54,268 nucleotides of DNA from NCBI GenBank assembly GCA_910584435.1, contig CAJUAP010000027.1:1-54268 (forward strand). The letters are read 5' to 3'. The notes under the pieces were generated by a model that made no database searches, was not told the origin of the DNA, and saw nothing but the letters and a program-made list of their open reading frames with translations. Below, one piece after another: positions 34,734 through 43,419 of the stretch (the first letter of the stretch is position 1; every line of letters begins with the position of its first letter). Source of the stretch: an uncultured Acetatifactor sp. GTDB taxonomy: Bacteria; Bacillota; Clostridia; Lachnospirales; Lachnospiraceae. The position numbers and the translations under genes were made by a program.

Positions 34734-35909
34734 ATGAAAAGCTTAGAAGAAAAACTGAATCTGATGAAAACGGGCTTGAAGGACAGAAAAGTAAGGATTA
34801 TGATCATAGGACTTGGCAGCGTGGGGAATTATCTGCTGGATTTCCTGATGTCTGCCGGGGATGAAACAATGGATATCTGTGTGGCGGGGCGGAATAAAGA
34901 GAAGATGCTGTCGGATATAAATATTGTAAGGGTTGCTTCCCTGATAAGAGGCCAGAACCGGTCAGAAGTCTCTATGACAGGCAGTGTGGATCTGAACCGT
35001 ATCGCTGATATTACCCAGGCAATCCGTTCCTATGATCCGGACATCATAGTAAACAGCAGCCGCGCATATCCGGGTTTAAAATATGGCAGTATTTCCTGGA
35101 AAAGTGTCAGAGCGTATGGTATCTGGGCACCGCTTGCCATGAAATATACAAAAAACATTATGACGGCTTATGAGCAGGCGGAATCAAATGCTGTTGTGAT
35201 TACCACATCATATCCGGATGCAGTCATCCCATGGCTGAAATCAGCAGGGATGTCTTACCCTGATTTCGGCAGCGGCAATATAAATCACCTTGTCCCCCGG
35301 CTTAAGCTTGCTGCTGCGGGCAGACTGGGAATAAAGGATTACTGGAACATAGATGTCACTTTAGCAGTTTCTCATTTTCATGATGTTGTTATCAGCAAGG
35401 AAGGAAAAACAGAGGGCGTGGACATGCTGATGGATGTCCGGTACAGGGGGCAGAAAATAGATATGGAAACCGGGGAGATGATAGCCGGATGCAGTATCCC
35501 GATGCCCACGGATGCGAAACGGAATATGATGAACGCATCCAGTAATTTTGAAATCATAAAAGCAGTACTGGCTGCAGTCCGCAGAAGTGAGAAAACAAAA
35601 CTCCACTGTCCGGGGGTGTTCGGAGAAATCGGAGGATATCCCATTGTGCTTGACGGTACTGGAGAACAGGTGGAAGCGTACCTCTGTGAAGATCATTTCG
35701 GGCTTGCCAGGATGCGTGAAAAGAACAGGGAATCTATTTATCTTGACGGAATTGAGGATGTGAGGGATGGAGTGCTTGTCTACACAGATGAATTGATAGC
35801 GAAAGTAAGGAAAGCATTCGATGTGGATTTGAGAAAAACGGTGTCTTTAGATGAAGTTGAAGATTCCTGTGATTTCTTAATCAACAAAGTGATAAAGCCC
35901 GGAATCTGA
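34734..35909 (+). CDS. NAD(P)-binding oxidoreductase of unknown specificity
   Basis: A 391-residue protein with an N-terminal dinucleotide-binding fold (RIMIIGLGSVGNYLLDFLMS, AGRNKEKM) and PDIIVNSSRAYPG and VVITTSYPDAV, patterns seen in saccharopine-dehydrogenase-like and malate-dehydrogenase-like families. The C-terminal half is unassigned. It lies directly before the PEP mutase gene with a strong AAAGGAG. A role in reducing phosphonoacetaldehyde or a later phosphonate is attractive, because no iron-type alcohol dehydrogenase is present, but nothing in the sequence proves it. Confidence 0.7.
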   Translation: MKSLEEKLNLMKTGLKDRKVRIMIIGLGSVGNYLLDFLMSAGDETMDICVAGRNKEKMLSDINIVRVASLIRGQNRSEVSMTGSVDLNRIADITQAIRSYDPDIIVNSSRAYPGLKYGSISWKSVRAYGIWAPLAMKYTKNIMTAYEQAESNAVVITTSYPDAVIPWLKSAGMSYPDFGSGNINHLVPRLKLAAAGRLGIKDYWNIDVTLAVSHFHDVVISKEGKTEGVDMLMDVRYRGQKIDMETGEMIAGCSIPMPTDAKRNMMNASSNFEIIKAVLAAVRRSEKTKLHCPGVFGEIGGYPIVLDGTGEQVEAYLCEDHFGLARMREKNRESIYLDGIEDVRDGVLVYTDELIAKVRKAFDVDLRKTVSLDEVEDSCDFLINKVIKPGI

Positions 35910-35930
35910 GGAATGATTGGAGGCGTTGCA

Positions 35931-37226
35931 ATGAAAACGGTTTATACCTGTTTCTGCACAGATGTAATACATGAGGGGCATTTGAATATCATTCATGAGG
36001 CGGGGAAGTACGGGGAGGTCATTTTAGGTGTGCTGGGCGATGAGGCAATGATCCGTTTTAACAGGTTCCCCACAGTCTGTTTTGCAGAAAGAATGAAAAT
36101 GGCCCGGAGCCTGGAAGGGGTTAAGGAGGTAATCGTCCAGAAGGATATTATGTATGACCAGATTATCAGAGAACGGCATCCCGATTACGTCATCCACGGG
36201 GACAACTGGCTGGAGGGTCCCATGAAGGCCATCCGGGATAATGCGGCGGCGCTTCTGGCAGAATACGGCGGTGAAATCATAGATGTCCCTTATACCTATA
36301 CGGAGAATGTAAAACGGATAGAAGAACGTGTCAGGGAGAAACTGGCTATGCCGGAATACCGCCGGAAAAGGCTGCGGCAGCTGCTCAAGATATGCCCCAT
36401 AGTGAAGACGCTGGAGGTGCACAGCGGCCTGACAGGTCTGATAGCGGAGAAAACCATTGTGGAAAACAACGGCGAATTAGACCAGTTTGATGCAATGTGG
36501 ATCAGTTCACTGTGCGATTCTACTATGAAGGGAAAGCCGGATATAGAGCTGGTGGATATGACATCAAGATTCCGCACCATTGATGATGTGATGGAAGTGA
36601 CAACAAAGCCGGTCATATTCGACGGGGATACAGGGGGCCTGGTGGAGCATTTTGTATATACGGTGCGGTCGCTGGAGCGTATGGGGGTATCTGCAGTCAT
36701 CATTGAAGATAAGACTGGATTAAAGAAGAACTCCCTGTTCGGTACGGAAGTGGAGCAGACCCAGGACAGTATGGAGCATTTCTGCAGCAAAATTTCAGCA
36801 GGGAAGAAAATCCAGCTCACGGAAGATTTTATGATCATAGCCAGAATCGAAAGCCTGATACTGGAGCGGGGGATGGAAGACGCCCTGAAGCGTGCAGCGG
36901 CTTATACAGAGGCCGGGGCGGACGGCATTATGATACACAGCAGGAAGAAAGATCCGGCGGAGATATTTGAATTTTGTGATAAGTTCCGCGGAGAATATGA
37001 CAATGTGCCGCTGGTGGTGGTGCCGACTTCATTTAACCAGGTAACGGAAAACGAGTTAAGGGAACACGGCGTCAACATTGTCATCTATGCAAATCAGCTT
37101 ACGCGGAGTGCATTCCCGGCCATGGAACGGACTGCGAAGGATATCTTGAGATTCCACAGGGCGAAAGAAGCGGAAGAGCGTCTGATGCCCATCAGCCGGA
37201 TTCTGACATTGGTGGATGAATTGTAG
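35931..37226 (+). CDS. pepM: Phosphoenolpyruvate mutase with N-terminal cytidylyltransferase domain
   Basis: A 431-residue bifunctional protein. Residues 1-135 are a nucleotidyltransferase of the CTP:glycerol-3-phosphate/phosphocholine type, with the HEGH form of the H-x-G-H motif and an R-x-x-x-V-x-x end-block (YIHGDNW). Residues about 145-431 are PEP mutase, which forms the C-P bond of phosphonopyruvate; the diagnostic EDKTGLKKNS (E-D-K-x3-K-x-N-S) is near residue 265. The fosfomycin enzyme Fom1 has the same order of domains, its N-terminal part cytidylylating a phosphonate. GGAGG seven bases before ATG 35931 sets the start. Together with the decarboxylase it proves a phosphonate pathway. 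Confidence 0.95.
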   Translation: MKTVYTCFCTDVIHEGHLNIIHEAGKYGEVILGVLGDEAMIRFNRFPTVCFAERMKMARSLEGVKEVIVQKDIMYDQIIRERHPDYVIHGDNWLEGPMKAIRDNAAALLAEYGGEIIDVPYTYTENVKRIEERVREKLAMPEYRRKRLRQLLKICPIVKTLEVHSGLTGLIAEKTIVENNGELDQFDAMWISSLCDSTMKGKPDIELVDMTSRFRTIDDVMEVTTKPVIFDGDTGGLVEHFVYTVRSLERMGVSAVIIEDKTGLKKNSLFGTEVEQTQDSMEHFCSKISAGKKIQLTEDFMIIARIESLILERGMEDALKRAAAYTEAGADGIMIHSRKKDPAEIFEFCDKFRGEYDNVPLVVVPTSFNQVTENELREHGVNIVIYANQLTRSAFPAMERTAKDILRFHRAKEAEERLMPISRILTLVDEL

Positions 37227-37256
37227 TGTGGGATGTATGGGAGAAAGGAAGGGAAA

Positions 37257-39623
37257 ATGAGCACATTCGTAGCGTTTGGCGTGGGATTAAACTTTTATCC
37301 GCTGGTGGAGCGGCTGGAACAGGTATGCGAAATCTCCGCCTTTTGCGATAATGACAGTAAAAAGCAGGGACAATATCTCATGGGGGATAAGAGGATCTGT
37401 ATCAGCCCGGAGAAGCTGCGTATGCTGGATGATCCTTTTGCTGTAATTACGGTGGAACGGGAAAGCAGTGTACGGGCAATTGAAAAGCAATGCGATGCTT
37501 ATGGCATTCCCCATCAAAGGGTGTATGATTTCCTGGAAGAGAAGGGAGTGAAACCGGCGGAATGTCATTGGCCACAGCGGATACAGCGCCGCAGGATACA
37601 TAAATTTATTGAGCTGCTGGTGCATGGGACTACGGAGTGCAATTTTCACTGTACGTATTGTTATGTCTGGAGAAAACAGGAATTCACCAGGGGGAGAGAG
37701 ACCTCAGAGCACACACCTGCAGAAATCAGGCAGGCCCTGTCGTGGAAGAAGCTGGGGGGCCCCTGTCATATCAATGCCTGTGCATTGGGGGAAACGCTGT
37801 TGTCTAAGGATATTGTGGCATTGTCCTATGAATTATTGGAGGAGGGACATTACCTTTCCCTGATTACCAATGGAACGGTTACTCCTAGAATAGATGAAAT
37901 CCTGCGTTTCCCCGGACATTTACTGGAGCGGATGTTTTTTAAGCTGTCCTTTCATTATGAGGAGCTGAAGCGGAAGAATCTGCTGTCTGTGTTCTGGTCC
38001 AATGTGGATAAGATTAAGAACTCTCCCTGTTCGTATTCACTGGAAATTACCCCGTGTGACAGCTTGATTCAGGAAATTGATGCCATAAGGCAGGAGTTTA
38101 TGGAAAAAGCAGACGGTGCCATGCCCCATATCACATTTACCAGGGATGCAGACAAGGAAAATCTGGACCTGCTGTCTGAGCTGTCCTTAGAGGAATACCG
38201 GAAGACCTGGGAGGTATTCGATTCCGAGCTCTTCCGGCTCAAATGTGATTTGTATCAGAAAACCATCTGTCAGGACTGTTATGCGGGCTGCTGGAGCTAT
38301 CGGGTCAATGTGATGAACGGTAATCTGCAGAGCTGTTACCGGCAGGAATTAAACGGGACAATATTCGACCGGAACAGGAAGACTTTTCCTGTAATGACGG
38401 TGGGGAGCAGATGCCGTCTGAATTATTGCTTTAACAATCATGCATTTCTGGCATGGGGGGACGCGCCGCAGATATCATGTGCCGATTACCTGGCGGTAAG
38501 GGACAGAACGGATGCCGCGTCCAATCATTGGGTGAAAGAAACCTATGCGGCGGCCATGGGGCAGAAATTGTATGACAATAATTTCCGCTATCTCCATAGA
38601 TGGGATGATTATGAGAAGCTTTATGCACCGGGGAGGAAACCGGCTTTTCTTTTGTTTAACAGTCCTGACTACGGCAATCTGGGGGATCATGCCATTGCAC
38701 TAGCCGAGAGGAAGCTGATCCGGCGGTTATTTCCGGAGACTGCCTATATTGAGATTGCATGTGAACAATATATCAAAGAGAATCTGCTGATTGGAAATGC
38801 GGTGCAGGATGGCGATATCATTCTCATATCCGGCGGAGGTTATCTTGGCTCGCTGTGGTTATGGCTGGAGGACATTACGAAAAATATCATTGCACAGTTT
38901 CCCGATAATAAAATCATCTTATTGCCCCAGACATTGTATTTTGAAGAGTCTCATCTGGGAGAAGCAGAAAAAAGCGCATTGGCAGAAGCAGTAAACAGCC
39001 ATAAAGATATTACAATCATGCTGAGAGACAGGAGGTCTTATTCTCTGGCCCGGGAGCTGTTTGCGGCTTCCGTCCGGATATTATTGTATCCCGATATGGC
39101 GTTGTCGCTGCACTATAAGGGGGCGGAGGAGCGAAGGGGAAGCCTGGTGTGTCTCAGGGAGGACAGAGAATCCAGGAATGTAAATCAATGTCTGGTCAGA
39201 GAGTCACTGCAGAAAAGGGGGATGGTGCCCGAGGACATTCAGACGGTTACGGAGGAAGATATCTGCCTGAACAATCGGAAGGGCCATGTGGATAAGCTGC
39301 TTGCGCAGATTGGCAGCGCCAGGGTAATGGTGACGGACAGGCTGCATGCAATGATATTCTGTGCCATTACGGATACGCCCTGTGTGGTGTTCGACAATGT
39401 ATCAGGGAAACTGGCCGGGACATATGATTGGCTGCGCGGGCATTGCCCCATTGTTCTGTGCCATAGTGAGGATGAACTGGACAAATGCCTGGATGAGGTA
39501 CTGGGTGCAAGGGCGGCAGAGGCCGGCGCCATAGATGAGATGGAAGATAAATTCAGGGAGCTGGGAATGTATTTCAGAGAGTTGGAAACGTATTTCAGGG
39601 AGAATCGTTCTGTGGAGTCCTGA
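37257..39623 (+). CDS. Three-domain protein: Rossmann-like module, radical SAM, polysaccharide pyruvyltransferase
   Basis: A 788-residue fusion. Residues 1-95 are the Rossmann-like module (FVAFGVGLNFYPLV, CDNDSKKQG). Residues about 120-400 are radical SAM with CNFHCTYC near residue 130, CALGE, SLITNGTV and later cysteines (CQDCYAGCW). Residues about 455-770 are a polysaccharide pyruvyltransferase domain: SPDYGNLGDHAIALAE, DIILISGGGYLG, VTDRLHAMIFCAIT and GTYDWL. Pyruvyltransferases add pyruvate ketals from PEP to sugars. I know of no common protein with this combination. ATG 37257 follows AAGGAAGGG. The C-terminal repeat FRELGMYFRELETYFRE is a short helical duplication. Confidence 0.88.
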   Translation: MSTFVAFGVGLNFYPLVERLEQVCEISAFCDNDSKKQGQYLMGDKRICISPEKLRMLDDPFAVITVERESSVRAIEKQCDAYGIPHQRVYDFLEEKGVKPAECHWPQRIQRRRIHKFIELLVHGTTECNFHCTYCYVWRKQEFTRGRETSEHTPAEIRQALSWKKLGGPCHINACALGETLLSKDIVALSYELLEEGHYLSLITNGTVTPRIDEILRFPGHLLERMFFKLSFHYEELKRKNLLSVFWSNVDKIKNSPCSYSLEITPCDSLIQEIDAIRQEFMEKADGAMPHITFTRDADKENLDLLSELSLEEYRKTWEVFDSELFRLKCDLYQKTICQDCYAGCWSYRVNVMNGNLQSCYRQELNGTIFDRNRKTFPVMTVGSRCRLNYCFNNHAFLAWGDAPQISCADYLAVRDRTDAASNHWVKETYAAAMGQKLYDNNFRYLHRWDDYEKLYAPGRKPAFLLFNSPDYGNLGDHAIALAERKLIRRLFPETAYIEIACEQYIKENLLIGNAVQDGDIILISGGGYLGSLWLWLEDITKNIIAQFPDNKIILLPQTLYFEESHLGEAEKSALAEAVNSHKDITIMLRDRRSYSLARELFAASVRILLYPDMALSLHYKGAEERRGSLVCLREDRESRNVNQCLVRESLQKRGMVPEDIQTVTEEDICLNNRKGHVDKLLAQIGSARVMVTDRLHAMIFCAITDTPCVVFDNVSGKLAGTYDWLRGHCPIVLCHSEDELDKCLDEVLGARAAEAGAIDEMEDKFRELGMYFRELETYFRENRSVES

Positions 39624-39660
39624 TGCCGGAAGGATGAATGTGGAACCGGAATGGAGGGTT

Positions 39661-40950
39661 ATGATAAAAGTATCTGTTATTGTACCGGTGTATAACACGG
39701 AGGCAATGTTAAGAACCTGTATAGAAAGCCTGATTCATCAAACGCTGCAGGAGATTGAGATGATTTTCATAGAGGATGGTTCTACGGATGGCTCACCTGC
39801 TGTCCTACAGGAATATCAGGAGGAAGATGCAAGGATAAGGATTCTGTACAATGAGAGGAATATGGGAGCAGCCGGTGCAAGAAACAGGGGCCTGGCCATT
39901 GCGGAAGGAAAGTACATACAATTTGTTGATTCGGATGATTTTATAGACTTGAATGCGCTGGAAGTGCTGTATCAGGCGGCTGAGGCAGATCACCTGGACA
40001 TGTGCTATGTGGGAATGAAGATTCACGGGGAAGGAAATGCGAATAGAAATTCGAATAGAAATGCGAATAAAGAGGCGGATAGAAATGTGAATAAAAATGC
40101 GGACAATTCAAAACTGCAGGAGAGTATCTGCGGGAAGTATCCAGGGGTATATAAGGGCCGGGAATTGATAGAAATGTTCGTGGAGAAGGATGAGTTTTTT
40201 CTGTATCTTTGTTCGGTGTTTTACAGAAGGGAATTTGTCAGGGAAAATGAGTTATGGTTTCAAGAACTTCGGATTGGGGAGGGAGGGGACTTTATACTGC
40301 GTGCATTGTGCATGGCGCAGAGAGCTGCGGTCTGTGGGGAAAAATTATACCATTACCGGGTGCATGAAAATTCCGTGATGCATGGCGCCGATGCAAAAAA
40401 GGAACTCTTAGCCGGACAAATTGCGCAATACATCAGTGTTCTGCGGTTGTTTGCGCAGGAGGATAACAGGGATGGTCTGGTGTCATTCTTACGGTATCAA
40501 TACAGGAAGATTGCAGGCGGCATACAGATGCTCTCTGTGAAGGACAGAAAAGAGATAGAAGATAAACTGGAAGACGCATTTGCAAAGTATGTCTTCTGCG
40601 AGCTTCTGCAGGAAAATGCATTGTATGGGATAACATTTGACAGCGAAACCATACGGAGAATACAGCAGAAGGACATGGTGATTGTCTATGGAGCCGGGTA
40701 CGCTTCCAGAGAATTAATCGGGGTATTGCAGCAGCATGGGATTGAGATTTTTGGCTTTGCAGTTACGAAGCGTAATGACAGTAAGACCAGCCTGTATGGA
40801 CATCATGTCTACGAAATACAGGAGCTGGAACAATATCATGACAGGGCAATTGTGCTGGTGGCGGCTAACAGGAAATATAACCGGGAGATTGGGGAGACAT
40901 TGAAGCAGTATGGATTCCTGGACACTGTTTTTCTGGATGTTAAGATATAG
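39661..40950 (+). CDS. Family 2 glycosyltransferase with C-terminal Rossmann-like module and Asn-rich linker
   Basis: A 429-residue protein. The GT-A core shows VSVIVPVYNTEAMLRTCIES, FIEDGSTDGSP, NMGAAGARNRG and FVDSDDFIDL. Residues about 126-148 are an unusual asparagine-rich stretch (NANRNSNRNANKEADRNVNK) encoded by a 12-bp repeat. The C-terminus is the Rossmann-like module (DMVIVYGAGYASREL). GGAGGG sits directly before ATG 39661, excluding the upstream open frame that overlaps the previous gene. The acceptor is unknown. It shares its architecture with the genes at 26.6 and 41.0 kb. Confidence 0.88.
   Translation: MIKVSVIVPVYNTEAMLRTCIESLIHQTLQEIEMIFIEDGSTDGSPAVLQEYQEEDARIRILYNERNMGAAGARNRGLAIAEGKYIQFVDSDDFIDLNALEVLYQAAEADHLDMCYVGMKIHGEGNANRNSNRNANKEADRNVNKNADNSKLQESICGKYPGVYKGRELIEMFVEKDEFFLYLCSVFYRREFVRENELWFQELRIGEGGDFILRALCMAQRAAVCGEKLYHYRVHENSVMHGADAKKELLAGQIAQYISVLRLFAQEDNRDGLVSFLRYQYRKIAGGIQMLSVKDRKEIEDKLEDAFAKYVFCELLQENALYGITFDSETIRRIQQKDMVIVYGAGYASRELIGVLQQHGIEIFGFAVTKRNDSKTSLYGHHVYEIQELEQYHDRAIVLVAANRKYNREIGETLKQYGFLDTVFLDVKI
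40034..40105 (+). repeat. 12-bp in-frame repeat encoding an Asn-rich linker
   Basis: About six degenerate copies of a 12-bp unit resembling AGAAATGCGAAT run through this segment inside the glycosyltransferase gene. Each unit encodes about N-A-N-R/K. Copy-number change would keep the reading frame, lengthening or shortening the linker without inactivating the enzyme. Confidence 0.75.
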
Positions 40951-41021
40951 AAACAGTTCAGTCCCGGGCACAGACCTTTGAGAACGGATGAATGAAGAAG
41001 CAGGAGGACAGAGGTACAGGA

Positions 41022-42239
41022 ATGTTACAGGATGCGAAGGTTACGGTCATTGTTCCGGTGTATAATGTTGCCGGATATCTGGAGCAATGCCTTTCAAGCA
41101 TTACAGGGCAGACATATGACAGACTGCAGATTATTCTCGTGGATGACGGTTCCACAGATGCTTCCGGACAAATCTGCGACCGATATCAGGCACAGGATGA
41201 CCGTATTGTTGTCATTCATAAGGCCAATGAGGGATTGGTGAGAGCGAGAAAGACAGCCGTATCCATAGCAGCAGGAGAGTATGTATGCTATGTGGACGGC
41301 GATGACTGGATAGAGCCGGATATGATAGAAGGTCTGCTTGGGGATATGGAACGGACGGAAGCGGACATGGTGGTATCAGGCTATTACTGCAATGCCGGGC
41401 ATGATGTCTGGAAGGCAGCAGACAGGCTGGAAGAGGGCATATATGATGCGGATAAGATAATTCCAAGTATGCTGTATACGGGCAGATTTTATGAATTCGG
41501 AATAAGCCAGTTCGTGTGGGCGAAGCTGTTTCGGAAGGATGTTCTGTTTCGGGTGCAGATGCAGGTGGATGACAGGATATCCTGCGGCGAAGATGTGGCG
41601 GTCACCTATCCGTATATTCTACAGACAGACAGATTATATTGTTCAGATTACTGCGGATATCATTACCGGCAGAGAGCGGATTCTATGACGAATCGCGTTG
41701 ATGGGAAGGACTTTGTGGGAAATAAGGTGCTGCTGTCGTATTTGTATCATATTTTCTGCCGTTCGGCATATGCGGACAAGCTGTACGGACAGTTAAACCA
41801 GTATGCGAAGAATTTGCTCCTGGTGAGGCAGATTGGATGCTTAGATGTACCAGGCGGACAAATGGTGCTGCTGCCCTTTGGGGGGATCGGGAAAAATGCA
41901 CGTGTCATAATCTACGGCGCAGGCAAACTGGGACAGAGCATCTATTATTATTTGAGGGAGGTGCCGTCCATAGAGATTGTGGACTGGCTGGATAAGAAGT
42001 ATCTGTTATATCGGAAGACGCAATATTGTGTAAATCCGCCAGAACGGGTAAAGGCATATCCTGAGGATTCCTATGATGTTATCCTGATTGCGGTAAACAG
42101 CCCTGAGACAGCGGAGGGGATTAGGGGAGACTTAATGCATATGGGAATTCATGGGGAGAAAATAAAGTGCCTGAGCAGAGAATTTCTGGACGAAGAAAAT
42201 GATATTTTGAAGACTTTGCAGGGAGAAGTAAAATGTTGA
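41022..42239 (+). CDS. Family 2 glycosyltransferase with C-terminal Rossmann-like module
   Basis: A 405-residue protein of the same design as the products at 26.6 and 39.7 kb. The GT-A core has VTVIVPVYNVAGYLEQCLSS, VDDGSTDASG and CYVDGDDWIEPDM; CGEDVAVTYP is the likely catalytic region. Residues about 290-395 are the Rossmann-like module (ARVIIYGAGKLGQSI, VDWLDKKYLL, DVILIAVNSPE). ATG 41022 with AGAGG upstream is preferred; ATG 40992 is possible. The 3' end lies in a 34-bp tandem duplication that also contains the ribosome binding site of the next gene. Confidence 0.87.
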   Translation: MLQDAKVTVIVPVYNVAGYLEQCLSSITGQTYDRLQIILVDDGSTDASGQICDRYQAQDDRIVVIHKANEGLVRARKTAVSIAAGEYVCYVDGDDWIEPDMIEGLLGDMERTEADMVVSGYYCNAGHDVWKAADRLEEGIYDADKIIPSMLYTGRFYEFGISQFVWAKLFRKDVLFRVQMQVDDRISCGEDVAVTYPYILQTDRLYCSDYCGYHYRQRADSMTNRVDGKDFVGNKVLLSYLYHIFCRSAYADKLYGQLNQYAKNLLLVRQIGCLDVPGGQMVLLPFGGIGKNARVIIYGAGKLGQSIYYYLREVPSIEIVDWLDKKYLLYRKTQYCVNPPERVKAYPEDSYDVILIAVNSPETAEGIRGDLMHMGIHGEKIKCLSREFLDEENDILKTLQGEVKC

Positions 42240-42273
42240 TTTGAAGACTTTGCAGGGAGAAGTAAAATGTTGA
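42206..42273. repeat. Perfect 34-bp tandem duplication at a gene junction
   Basis: Positions 42206-42239 and 42240-42273 are identical 34-bp copies. Each ends in GGGAGAAGTAAAATGTTGA, that is, ribosome binding site, ATG and the stop codon TGA of the upstream frame. In the ancestral single copy the next gene would have started overlapping the stop of the glycosyltransferase; the duplication moves its start 34 bp downstream. Confidence 0.92.
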
Positions 42274-43367
42274 ATGTAAGAAACGATGCGGACAGCATGG
42301 GACATCTGCTGGGGCTGTCTAAGAAGATTGTGCTGTACGGCGCCGGGGCATCCGCCAGGCTGATTTTACAGGCTTTTTACCACAGGGGACTGCAGGAGAG
42401 GCTTGCCTTTATTGTGGACAGGAATGAGGCATTGCATCATACCTGGTGTGAAGCGGAAGGGGATATACGGGTGGAGATCATTTCGCTGGGGCATTTTCTG
42501 GGACAGTTTGGCAGCCGTATCAAAGAGGAATTTACCCTGTTGATTACGCCCTTCAGTGCAATGTGGATTGTGGAGGAGCTGGACCGGGCAGCGCTGCTGG
42601 ACGGTGTGGACACTTATATATACCCATTGGTCACAGGGAAAGTGCCGCCAGGAGCTTTTTCTCTGAGAAGCCTTGGTAAGCCGGTGATTCCCAGACGGCT
42701 TCATTACATCTGGATAGGGGATAATGCCATGTCCGAGGACGATGAGAAAAATATAGAGAGCTGGAGGAAATTTTGTCCTGATTATGAAATCATCAAATGG
42801 GATGAGAGCAATTATGATTTCCGCAGGAATGCCTATATGAGGGAGGCGTTGGAGCAGAAGAAGTATATGTATGCTACGGATTACGCCAGGAAGGATATTC
42901 TGTATCGGTATGGCGGTATCTATCTGGACACGGATGTGGAGCTGCTGAAACCCCTGGATGATTTATTATACAATGAAGCGTTTATCGGAATTGAGGACGG
43001 GGGACAGTTAAATTCCGGCTCAGGGCTTGGAAGTACTGCAGGACATCCGGCAATGCTGGAAATGATGGAAGTGTACCGGCATATCCGCTTCGCACTGCCT
43101 GATGGGAAATGCAATACAAAATACAATACTTTCTATGAGACAAGCTATATGATCGGCAAGGGCTATGAGCTGGAAAACAGGTATCAAAAAGTAAACGGTG
43201 TAGTATGTCTGCCTAAAGAGGTGCTTATGCCGGAGAGTGTGATAGGACTGTATGATACTTATACGGAGAATACTTTGGCAAATCATAAGATTAATCCCTA
43301 TGACAAAACAGGTGTGAGGAAAGTGCTGAAAAGGATTATGAACGGCACAACTGCAGAAACGGCATAA
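42267..43367 (+). CDS. Rossmann-like module fused to a GT32-type glycosyltransferase
   Basis: A 366-residue protein. Residues about 15-120 are the Rossmann-like module (KIVLYGAGASARLIL, FIVDRNEALH). Residues about 135-340 are a DXD-containing transferase of the GT32/capsular type: IPRRLHYIWIGD, NIESWRKFCPDYEIIKWDES, ATDYARKDILYRYGGIYLDT with DTDVELL as the metal site, and GSGLGSTAGHPAM. The start ATG 42267 lies in the second copy of a tandem duplication, behind GGGAG. A second ATG in the first copy is directly followed by TGA and cannot be used. Confidence 0.88.
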   Translation: MLNVRNDADSMGHLLGLSKKIVLYGAGASARLILQAFYHRGLQERLAFIVDRNEALHHTWCEAEGDIRVEIISLGHFLGQFGSRIKEEFTLLITPFSAMWIVEELDRAALLDGVDTYIYPLVTGKVPPGAFSLRSLGKPVIPRRLHYIWIGDNAMSEDDEKNIESWRKFCPDYEIIKWDESNYDFRRNAYMREALEQKKYMYATDYARKDILYRYGGIYLDTDVELLKPLDDLLYNEAFIGIEDGGQLNSGSGLGSTAGHPAMLEMMEVYRHIRFALPDGKCNTKYNTFYETSYMIGKGYELENRYQKVNGVVCLPKEVLMPESVIGLYDTYTENTLANHKINPYDKTGVRKVLKRIMNGTTAETA

Positions 43368-43419
43368 CTATAGATGGCATTGGCGCAGTATAGCGGCTGA
43401 ATACAGGAGCGGAGGGTGT

